Source: Chitinophagaceae bacterium
GTDB lineage: Bacteria; Bacteroidota; Bacteroidia; Chitinophagales; Chitinophagaceae
DNA length: 64,000 bases
Direction of reading: 5' to 3'
Assembly: GCA_017853575.1 (NCBI GenBank)
Contig: JAFMJI010000002.1
Location: 186,001-250,000, forward strand
A program made the position numbers and the translations under genes. Every line of letters starts with the position of its first letter. The first letter of the stretch is position 1. Below the pieces are notes generated by a model, which did not search any database, was not told the origin of the DNA, and saw nothing but the letters and a program-made list of their open reading frames with translations. This document shows positions 12,192 to 19,741 of this stretch, piece by piece.

Positions 12192-13376
12192 TTACTGAAA
12201 TACCCTGATATAATCTACCATCATGAATTGAGGGAAGTATGTAGTTGTATTCGGACTACCAGGCCAGTTGCCACCAACAGCTACATTAAATAGGAAGAAG
12301 AATTTTTCATTGAAGGGGTAGTTGCCTGAAACTTCAGCTGAAGAAAATTCTCCTATCACTTTATCATCCAGCATTGTTTTGATCTTGTCTGTTTCCCAAA
12401 CAAGACTATACACATGGAATTCATCTGCAAGAGATGCTGTATTTACCAGGCTTTTTTCAATGTTCTTGCTGCCTGTACCCGATTTGTAATGAATGGTGGA
12501 GTATACCTTATTGGGTTGATGACCTAACATTTCCATGATGTCAATCTCGCCACATGCGGGCCAACCTGCTGTTGTGAAATTATCTCCCAACATCCATAAT
12601 GCAGGCCAAATTCCTTGTCCGAATGGTAGTTTGGCTCTCATATCAACCCTTCCAAATTTGAAAGATTTTTTGTTCATTGTTGTTAGTCGAGTAGAGGTAT
12701 AGCTTTTTCCATTTTTACTTTCTTTTCTCGCCTCAATGATCATCTTCCCATTTTGAAAATATAAATTGTCGCCAGCAGTATAGTATTCAAGTTCATTGTT
12801 TCCCCAGCCACAGTTTGGACATCCATCTCCAACATCATAATTCCAATCTGATGTATTGAGGGTGGATCCATTAAATTCATCAGACCACACGAGGCTCATG
12901 CCTGCATATGTGTTTGGGGTTGTATATCCTGTTTCTGAAACTTGAAATTTCATATCATCATTTATGATCATTCCGGCAGCTAGTCCTGTTGAAATACTTG
13001 CATTGCTGGGTTCAGAAAGTGTCAATGAAAAGTCATCATCTGCTTCTTTAAACTCATCGGCAACTACTGTTACCACTACTCTTGCAGAGGTTTCACCTGC
13101 TGCAATGGTGATGGTTTTGTCAATAGCTGCATAGTCTGCGGGTGCAACAGCAAATCCATCCTTACTCGTAACCCTTACTGTAATTGATTTGCTAGAAGCC
13201 TGGTTTAATTTTATGGTGAATGCAAAATCAGTAGATCCGTTGTTTCCTTCAGCCTGACTCACTCCATCTATTGATAAAGTGGGTAATGTCTCAACAGGGG
13301 GCATGCAACAAACGATGTTTTCTTTCTTGCATGAGAATAAAAATGAGATCAGGAAGATGAATAAAAAATTTTTCAT
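12192..13376 (-). CDS. Glycoside hydrolase family 16 lipoprotein with N-terminal Calx-beta domain
   Basis: Lipobox-like SFLFSCKK; Calx-beta region (DYAAIDKTITIAAGETSARVVVTVVADEFKEADDDFSLTLSEPSNASI); GH16 catalytic motif EIDIMEML. Confidence 0.92.
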   Translation of the reverse strand: MKNFLFIFLISFLFSCKKENIVCCMPPVETLPTLSIDGVSQAEGNNGSTDFAFTIKLNQASSKSITVRVTSKDGFAVAPADYAAIDKTITIAAGETSARVVVTVVADEFKEADDDFSLTLSEPSNASISTGLAAGMIINDDMKFQVSETGYTTPNTYAGMSLVWSDEFNGSTLNTSDWNYDVGDGCPNCGWGNNELEYYTAGDNLYFQNGKMIIEARKESKNGKSYTSTRLTTMNKKSFKFGRVDMRAKLPFGQGIWPALWMLGDNFTTAGWPACGEIDIMEMLGHQPNKVYSTIHYKSGTGSKNIEKSLVNTASLADEFHVYSLVWETDKIKTMLDDKVIGEFSSAEVSGNYPFNEKFFFLFNVAVGGNWPGSPNTTTYFPQFMMVDYIRVFQ

Positions 13377-13422
13377 TCGGATATTGTTGATGTAAAATTA
13401 CATCATTGATGATTTCAAATTG

Positions 13423-13454
13423 TTTGAAATTTTTGCTCAGAAGGGTTACTTTTG
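13423..13454 (+). promoter_or_regulatory. Candidate Bacteroidetes housekeeping promoter for the MFS gene
   Basis: TTTG (13423-13426) - 20 nt - TACTTTTG (13447-13454); matches TTTG-N~20-TAnnTTTG. Confidence 0.65.
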
Positions 13455-13457
13455 CCC

Positions 13458-14597
13458 GTGCAGAAAAATTCGAGTCTTATCCGCCTTTCCATTTCACTTT
13501 ACTTTTATTTTTTGGGATTTATTTTCTCAAGCTGGGCTTCAAGAATTCCACAGATTAAAGACAAGTTCAACTTAAATGAAGCTGAATTGGGTGGAGTATT
13601 GTTCATGCTGCCACTTGGGGCATTAGCTGCATTGCCTTTTTCTGGATGGCTGGTACACAAGCTTGGTAGTAGAACCATGTCGATTGCTTCCGCATTAACA
13701 TATACAATATTGCTATATGCCATTGCAATGGCTGATTCTATCCTTGCACTCTCAATCATATTGTTTGGATTTGGATTGATTGGAAATTTTGGTAACATCT
13801 CAATGAATACCCAGGGAATTTCAATTCAACATAAAATTCAAAAACCAATATTATCAAGTCTTCATGCCATGTGGAGTATAGGAGCATTTAGTGCAGCTGC
13901 TATTACCGGATGGATGATAAAGGCAGGATACAGTACGAGTCAACATTTTATGATTGTATCAATTTTAACGATCCTGATTGTTTTGATTGGTGCTTTCTTT
14001 CTTATACCTGATGAAATTGTAGATGATGTATCCGCAAAAGTGTTTGTCTTGCCCAATAAAAAATTAATCTTGCTTGGAATGATTTGTTTCTGTGTTGCCA
14101 TGTCTGAAGGGGCCATGACTGATTGGAGCTCTCTTTATTTTCGTCAGATTATTCATAAGCTGAATACAGTAAGCACAACAGGGTATACAGCATTTGCGAT
14201 GTGCATGGCTTTGGGAAGATTGATGGGTGATAAACTAGTACAATCTTTTAAACACTCTACGGTGCTTAAAACAAATGGTTTTTTGATTCTAATTGGAATG
14301 ATTATATCATTATCAATGACATATCCAGCAACTGTAATACTAGGATTTGCATTGGTGGGCTTTGGTACATCATCTGTCATTCCAATAGTATACATGCTTG
14401 CGGCAAAAACAAAAGAAATGGCTCCCTCAGCTGCGCTATCCGCTGTTAGTAGTGTTGGCTTTACTGGGTTTTTGATTGGCCCACCTTCAATCGGTTTTAT
14501 TGCTCATGAAGTGGGATTGCGCAGTGCATTGATCATTGTTGCATTTTTGGGCTCAATGATCTATTTGCTTTCATCAAAAGTAAAAACAGCTGATTAA
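13458..14597 (+). CDS. MFS transporter (YbjJ-like)
   Basis: About 12 hydrophobic segments; IFSSWASRIPQIKDKFNLNEAELGGVLFMLPLGALAALPFSGWLVHKLGSR. The ORF track starts at TTG 13452, which lies inside the promoter -7 box; GTG at 13458 is the more plausible start. Confidence 0.85.
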   Translation: MQKNSSLIRLSISLYFYFLGFIFSSWASRIPQIKDKFNLNEAELGGVLFMLPLGALAALPFSGWLVHKLGSRTMSIASALTYTILLYAIAMADSILALSIILFGFGLIGNFGNISMNTQGISIQHKIQKPILSSLHAMWSIGAFSAAAITGWMIKAGYSTSQHFMIVSILTILIVLIGAFFLIPDEIVDDVSAKVFVLPNKKLILLGMICFCVAMSEGAMTDWSSLYFRQIIHKLNTVSTTGYTAFAMCMALGRLMGDKLVQSFKHSTVLKTNGFLILIGMIISLSMTYPATVILGFALVGFGTSSVIPIVYMLAAKTKEMAPSAALSAVSSVGFTGFLIGPPSIGFIAHEVGLRSALIIVAFLGSMIYLLSSKVKTAD

Positions 14598-15145
14598 TTG
14601 TATGATGGATCCAGTGGATAATTCATCACTGGATAAAATTCTTTTCCCATTTGCTTTATAGAATCTTTCCAAATTTGTGAAGGATTTTTGTGAAAGATGA
14701 GAGATGAATTCGCTTTTAACAAGAGCCAACTTTTTTCTTCCATTTCTCCATCAAGCTGTTTCTCTTCCCATCCGGCATACCCCAAATAAAACCTTATTTC
14801 ATGTTGAGCGATTTCATTGTGCAGTACCAGTTTAAGTGCAGATTTGAAATCGCCACCCCAAAAAATTCCTTCAGCGATTTCCTTTCCACCTTCGATTAAA
14901 TCTTCGCGGGTATGTATAAAATGCATATGATCTTTTCCAACGGGCCCACCATCAAAAACCGGATTTTTTAATTGTTCAAAATCTGGTAAATAATCACCCA
15001 ACACATCTTTTGTCAGTCGGTTGATGGTAATGCCAAAACTTCCGTTGCTATTATGATCGCAGATCAAGACCACAGTGCGTTGAAAGTTTGGGTCTTTCAT
15101 AAATGGTTCAGCAACCAGCAATATACCCTGAGAGATCTCCATCAT
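14594..15145 (-). CDS. YqgE/AlgH family protein
   Basis: GILLVAEPFMKDPNFQRTVVLICDHNSNGSFGITINRLT...VFDGGPVGKDHMHFIHT. Confidence 0.94.
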   Translation of the reverse strand: MMEISQGILLVAEPFMKDPNFQRTVVLICDHNSNGSFGITINRLTKDVLGDYLPDFEQLKNPVFDGGPVGKDHMHFIHTREDLIEGGKEIAEGIFWGGDFKSALKLVLHNEIAQHEIRFYLGYAGWEEKQLDGEMEEKSWLLLKANSSLIFHKNPSQIWKDSIKQMGKEFYPVMNYPLDPSYN

Positions 15146-15151
15146 AAACCT

Positions 15152-15180
15152 AAGTTAAATAAATTCTCTTTATTTAACTT
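15152..15180. repeat. 12-bp perfect inverted repeat with 5-nt spacer in the divergent yqgE/histidine kinase intergenic region
   Basis: AAGTTAAATAAA-ttctc-TTTATTTAACTT. Confidence 0.85.
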
Positions 15181-15196
15181 TAGTGGATCAGGCACT

Positions 15197-15204
15197 TATT
15201 TTTG
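15197..15204 (+). promoter_or_regulatory. Candidate -7 element for the histidine kinase gene
   Basis: TATTTTTG, matching TAnnTTTG; ends 4 nt before the ATG at 15209. Confidence 0.5.
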
Positions 15205-15208
15205 TTGA

Positions 15209-16555
15209 ATGATGAAAAGAATTTTTGGATTGATAACAGTGTTAACAACTATTTCCTTGATTGGAATTATAGTGATCCAATATTCTTGGTTGAAAAACGT
15301 AATCACCATCAAAAATGAGCAGATTGCCAACAAAGTGGAAATGGTCGAATTTGAAGTGGTGGAATCTTTGGTAGAAGAAAAAATGAAGTTTGCTCCAAAC
15401 ATTCCACTCGATGTGCTTCCCAAAGGCGCACAAGATCATGTATTAGAATTTTTCGGTCCACAAACCATTGCTGAACATTTTTCGGTAAAAGATATACAGC
15501 AAAAAATTGCAAAGGCCTTTGAGGCGAACGGTTTGAAAGGTGCAAAATTTGAATTTGCGGTTTTATCCAATGCCAACAACATGGGACCAGAGTTGGCTTC
15601 TCCAGATTATTTAAAGTATTATGAGGAGGGCATGAAAGATTCTGTCAATTATTTATTGCATGTATGGCCTCTTATGACTCTGCCCGATGAAGAATCCAGG
15701 CCCTATATGCCGCAAGAAAAATTGGTATTGGTTATATATGATATACAAGGGTTTGTTTTGAAGTCTGTCAGTTGGATGATTCTTTTTGCGATATTGTTCA
15801 CCCTGATCATTATCGCTGCCTTTTATTTAACAATCCGAACCATTCTCACCCAGAAAAAGTTGAGTGAGATGAAAACAGATTTCATCAACAACATGACCCA
15901 TGAGTTGAGAACACCGCTGGCAACCATTTCCATTGCAGTGGACACCTTAAAAAATGAAAAAATTATTGGAAACAGAGAACAATTGCTAAGCATTGGGCAG
16001 ATAATCAAAACAGAAAACAGCAGAATGAATACACAGGTTGAGCAAATTTTGCAAGCTGCTCAATTGGATGTAAACCAAGTGTTGAAAGACATGAAGGATT
16101 TGCAGGTGCACGAAGTACTCAAAAAAATCGAAATAAAATTTGCATTGCAGGCGGAAGAAAAAAATGCAACCATTAACTATGAGCTGGGGGCTCAAAAAGA
16201 CGGAGTTTCAGGTCATCCTGTTCACTTTATCAATATGCTGAGTAATTTGGTTGACAATGCCCTGAAGTATTGCAAAGAAGAGGTACCTCCGGTTATTTCA
16301 GTTTCTACCTACAATGATAAAAATCAAATTGTTGTTGTTGTGAAAGACAATGGACTTGGCATGTCGAAAGATACCATGTCGAAAATATTTGATAAATTTT
16401 ACAGAGCACATACTGGTGATGTGCATAATGTAAAGGGATTTGGATTGGGTCTTAATTATACCAAGAAGATGGTAGAGGCCCACCACGGTACAATAGAAGT
16501 AAATAGCAGTCTGGGTGTTGGAAGTACATTTACTGTGCGGCTTCCGCTGCGTTAA
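15209..16555 (+). CDS. Membrane sensor histidine kinase (HisKA/HATPase_c)
   Basis: Two hydrophobic segments flanking an extracytoplasmic region; H-box NNMTHELRTPLATISIAVDTL; N-box NLVDNALKY; G-boxes DNGLGMS and GFGLGLNYTKKMVEAHHG. Confidence 0.95.
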   Translation: MMKRIFGLITVLTTISLIGIIVIQYSWLKNVITIKNEQIANKVEMVEFEVVESLVEEKMKFAPNIPLDVLPKGAQDHVLEFFGPQTIAEHFSVKDIQQKIAKAFEANGLKGAKFEFAVLSNANNMGPELASPDYLKYYEEGMKDSVNYLLHVWPLMTLPDEESRPYMPQEKLVLVIYDIQGFVLKSVSWMILFAILFTLIIIAAFYLTIRTILTQKKLSEMKTDFINNMTHELRTPLATISIAVDTLKNEKIIGNREQLLSIGQIIKTENSRMNTQVEQILQAAQLDVNQVLKDMKDLQVHEVLKKIEIKFALQAEEKNATINYELGAQKDGVSGHPVHFINMLSNLVDNALKYCKEEVPPVISVSTYNDKNQIVVVVKDNGLGMSKDTMSKIFDKFYRAHTGDVHNVKGFGLGLNYTKKMVEAHHGTIEVNSSLGVGSTFTVRLPLR

Positions 16556-17782
16556 TTAGTCTTGCATCTGAATCAGCATCCCATCTCCATAACTCAAGAA
16601 TCTATATTGTTTATCAATGGCAGTTTGATAAATTGATTTCCATCGATTCCCTAACATGGCTGCGATGATAAAAAGAAGTGTTGATTGGGGTTGATGAAAA
16701 TTGGTGATGAGTCCTTTTGCAACCTTGAACTCATAACCCGGTGTAATACAGATTCCAGTATGTCCATGAAGAATATTTATGGATAAAGACTCCATTTGCT
16801 CGATTAAAAAAGTAAAGATCGTTGGGTATTCGGGTTGTTTCATTTCCATCAATTCAACATGTTCCCATTGATCTAAGTTGTTCATTGCTTCCAATGTACA
16901 TTTTCCATAAAACAGTTTGATTCCAATCCAATACAAACTCTCCAATGTTCTGAGAGAAGTGGTTCCAACAGGAATGATCCTTGATGAATTTTTTGATAAA
17001 GATTTGATCGTTTCAATATCTACTTCAAAAAATTCTTTATGCATGGCATGTTCAGCTATGGTTGAGCTTGTAACGGGTTTAAAAGTGCCAGCTCCTACAT
17101 GCAGTGTGAGAAATGATCTGTTGATTTTATGTTTATCAAGGTCTTCTAATAATTCATTTGTAAAATGAAGACCTGCAGTAGGTGCGGCTACAGAGCCATC
17201 TTGTTTTGCATACACCGTTTGGTAGCGTGTAATATCATCAGCAGTAGCGTCTCTTTTAATGTAAGGAGGTAGAGGTGTATTGCCTGCAGCTTGAATAATT
17301 TCATAGAAGCTATATGATTCATCCCAGGTAAAAGAGACCATGAAATAATCTGTTGCTTTTTCAATCAGCGTTGCATGGATAATGATATCTTGACCGTCGG
17401 TATTTATTTCCTTTTTTAAAATCTCATTGTCTTTCCATTTTTTTGCACCACCTATTAAGCACTTCCAGGTAGCATTTTTCTTTTGGTGAAGTGCTGCATA
17501 ATTACCATCCGAGGGCTCAAGTAAAAAAATCTCAATTCCCCCTTTGTTTTTATTCGTGAAAAGCATGCGGGCAGCAATGACCTTGGTATTGTTAAATACC
17601 AAATGAGTATTTGGAGGTAAAAATGAGCTGAGTTGACTATAAATACTATGCTCAACTGAATCATTTTTGACCACCATCAGCTTTGATCCATCTCTTTTAT
17701 CCAATGGATGAAAAGCAATAGCCTCATTTGGAAGTTCGTAATCAAAGTCAGTTATTTTAAGCTCGGGAATAGGGGTCTTCAT
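16556..17782 (-). CDS. queA: S-adenosylmethionine:tRNA ribosyltransferase-isomerase
   Basis: ITDFDYELPNEAIAFHPLDKRDGSKLMVV..., FNNTKVIAARM, GSVAAPTAGLHFTNELL, HVGAGTFKPV. ATG at 17782 (MKTPIPELKI) preferred over 17806. Confidence 0.95.
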   Translation of the reverse strand: MKTPIPELKITDFDYELPNEAIAFHPLDKRDGSKLMVVKNDSVEHSIYSQLSSFLPPNTHLVFNNTKVIAARMLFTNKNKGGIEIFLLEPSDGNYAALHQKKNATWKCLIGGAKKWKDNEILKKEINTDGQDIIIHATLIEKATDYFMVSFTWDESYSFYEIIQAAGNTPLPPYIKRDATADDITRYQTVYAKQDGSVAAPTAGLHFTNELLEDLDKHKINRSFLTLHVGAGTFKPVTSSTIAEHAMHKEFFEVDIETIKSLSKNSSRIIPVGTTSLRTLESLYWIGIKLFYGKCTLEAMNNLDQWEHVELMEMKQPEYPTIFTFLIEQMESLSINILHGHTGICITPGYEFKVAKGLITNFHQPQSTLLFIIAAMLGNRWKSIYQTAIDKQYRFLSYGDGMLIQMQD

Positions 17783-17922
17783 ATGCCTGATTTCTGAGTA
17801 ATCCACCTGTTATTCACACTCAAATGACTCATATGCACAGATTTTACCATGTTTTTCGATGAAACACAGCACCAGTAAGGGTTTTTGCTGTGGAAAAATA
17901 TAGAAAGCTCAAATTGAGTATA

Positions 17923-17952
17923 AAAGTGGGAATTTGTGTTATTTTGTGTCAA
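17923..17952 (+). promoter_or_regulatory. Candidate MraZ-binding repeats: three tandem 10-bp boxes with a GTG core
   Basis: AAAGTGGGAA / TTTGTGTTAT / TTTGTGTCAA, with GTG at 17926, 17936 and 17946 (exact 10-bp phasing), about 30 nt upstream of the mraZ ATG. Confidence 0.5.
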
Positions 17953-17981
17953 TAAATGGTTTTTTACATAACTAATTGTAA

Positions 17982-18440
17982 ATGATAGGTTTCATAGGCG
18001 AATACGAGGCAACAATCGACAGCAAAGGTAGGTTTCTTCTGCCTGCAGGCATAAAAAAACAGCTGCCTGAGAGCGAAGTGCCTGTTTTTGTGATCAATCG
18101 TGGTTTTGAGAAATGCCTCTCTATGTATCCTATGAAAAGCTGGAATCCGCTTTATGAATCCATTAGTAACCTCAATGATTTTGATCCAAAAGTGAGGGAG
18201 TTCAGAAGATATTTTTTGAATGGGGCCATGCAGATAGAGTTAGACGGAGCGGGAAGATTGCTATTGCCAAAAAATTTGATGGAGCATGCAGGACTGACAA
18301 AAGACATTGTCTTGGTTTCTGCAGTCAACAAAATGGAAATATGGGATAAGAATAAGTATCAGCAGTTCTTTGAAAAATTTTCTCCAGAAACTTTCAGCAA
18401 CCTAGCTGCTGAAGTGATGGCTAAGAAAGATCAACAATGA
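17982..18440 (+). CDS. mraZ: Transcriptional regulator MraZ
   Basis: GFIGEYEATIDSKGRFLLPAGIKKQLP (AbrB-like fold with DSKGR), second half ELDGAGRLLLPKNLMEHAGL; first gene of the dcw cluster. Confidence 0.95.
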   Translation: MIGFIGEYEATIDSKGRFLLPAGIKKQLPESEVPVFVINRGFEKCLSMYPMKSWNPLYESISNLNDFDPKVREFRRYFLNGAMQIELDGAGRLLLPKNLMEHAGLTKDIVLVSAVNKMEIWDKNKYQQFFEKFSPETFSNLAAEVMAKKDQQ

Positions 18441-18453
18441 AAAAACCAAATTG

Positions 18454-19416
18454 ATGTTGCCTAAAAAGCAGACAGGTGAACAGAATATGAATGGCGAACA
18501 ACCAACGTATCATGTTCCGGTGCTGCTGACTGAGGCGGTAGATGCATTGAATATTCATCCCAATGGGATTTATGTTGACTGTACATTTGGTGGTGGAGGT
18601 CATTCAAAAGAGATCCTAAGCAAGCTTGGCGATCATGGAAGGCTGATCGTTTTTGATCAGGATGCAGATGCAAAAAAGAATTTACCTGCTGATACGCGCA
18701 TCTTGTTTATTCCACACAATTTTCGACATCTTTCTAAGTTTTTGCGGTTGCACAATATCCACGCAGTGGATGGGATCCTTGCTGATTTAGGAGTTAGCAG
18801 TCATCAATTTGATGAACCAACACGCGGATTCTCCATTCGCTTTGATGCACCATTGGATATGCGGATGGATCAATCTGCTGATCTCACTGCATCAGCACTT
18901 ATCAAAAAATCATCTGCTGAAGAATTGCAATTGATCTTTCAGGAATATGGTGAAGTTTCAAATGCAAAAACATTGTCGCAATTGCTTGCAAATTACTCTC
19001 AGCATGGAACCATCAAAACCATTGAGGAATTCAAGTCGATCATTGCTCCTGTGGTAAAAGGCAATCCAAAGAAGTACCTGGCGCAAGTGTTTCAGGCATT
19101 GCGAATTGCGGTGAATGATGAAATGGGTGCTTTGAAAGACTTGTTGCATCAGTCTGTTGATGTGATGAAGCCTGGTGCAAGAATCGCGGTTATCACTTTT
19201 CACAGCATTGAGGATAGAATCGTAAAACAATTCTTCAAGTTAGGGGATGTGTTTAATGAAGATATAGATCCAGTTTATGGTACAAAAAGATCAAGTCCAT
19301 TGCATTTGATTTTCAAAAAACCCATAGAACCAGGAGAAGATGAAGTAAGAAGAAATCCTCGATCAAGAAGCGCAAGGTTGCGGGTGGCAGAAAAAAATAT
19401 AAATGAAGGAAAGTAA
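18454..19416 (+). CDS. rsmH: 16S rRNA (cytosine-1402-N4)-methyltransferase
   Basis: YHVPVLLTEAVDALN, YVDCTFGGGGHSKEIL, ADLGVSSHQFDEPTRGFS, RIAVITFHSIEDRIVKQFF. ATG 18454 or 18487; the track start 18451 is TTG. Confidence 0.95.
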   Translation: MLPKKQTGEQNMNGEQPTYHVPVLLTEAVDALNIHPNGIYVDCTFGGGGHSKEILSKLGDHGRLIVFDQDADAKKNLPADTRILFIPHNFRHLSKFLRLHNIHAVDGILADLGVSSHQFDEPTRGFSIRFDAPLDMRMDQSADLTASALIKKSSAEELQLIFQEYGEVSNAKTLSQLLANYSQHGTIKTIEEFKSIIAPVVKGNPKKYLAQVFQALRIAVNDEMGALKDLLHQSVDVMKPGARIAVITFHSIEDRIVKQFFKLGDVFNEDIDPVYGTKRSSPLHLIFKKPIEPGEDEVRRNPRSRSARLRVAEKNINEGK

Positions 19417-19741
19417 GAACAATAGAGAAAACAAATGGTTTTTTGTCAACCAGGCATGGTTGGTAAAGAATGTGCGATTCTTTTTGTTTCTCGCTGCGCT
19501 TGCAATTCTCTATATATATAATGGTCACCATGCTGAAAAAGCGATCAAAGACATCAACAAAACTTCCAAAGAGATGAAGGATCTCCAATATGAATTTAAA
19601 ATGATTCGTAAAGACTGGATGTTTATGACAAAGCAATCGGAAGTGGTAAAAGCGGTGGAACCATTTGGAATAAAAGAAATCAAAGAACCCCCAATGACAT
19701 TGGAGGACACAATAATTAAACAAATAAAAACTTCCAAGTAA
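19403..19741 (+). CDS. ftsL: FtsL-like division protein (short, single TM)
   Basis: 112-aa bitopic protein between rsmH and ftsI, with a cytoplasmic basic N-terminus, one TM segment (FFLFLAALAILYIYN) and an extracytoplasmic coil. Confidence 0.8.
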   Translation: MKESKNNRENKWFFVNQAWLVKNVRFFLFLAALAILYIYNGHHAEKAIKDINKTSKEMKDLQYEFKMIRKDWMFMTKQSEVVKAVEPFGIKEIKEPPMTLEDTIIKQIKTSK

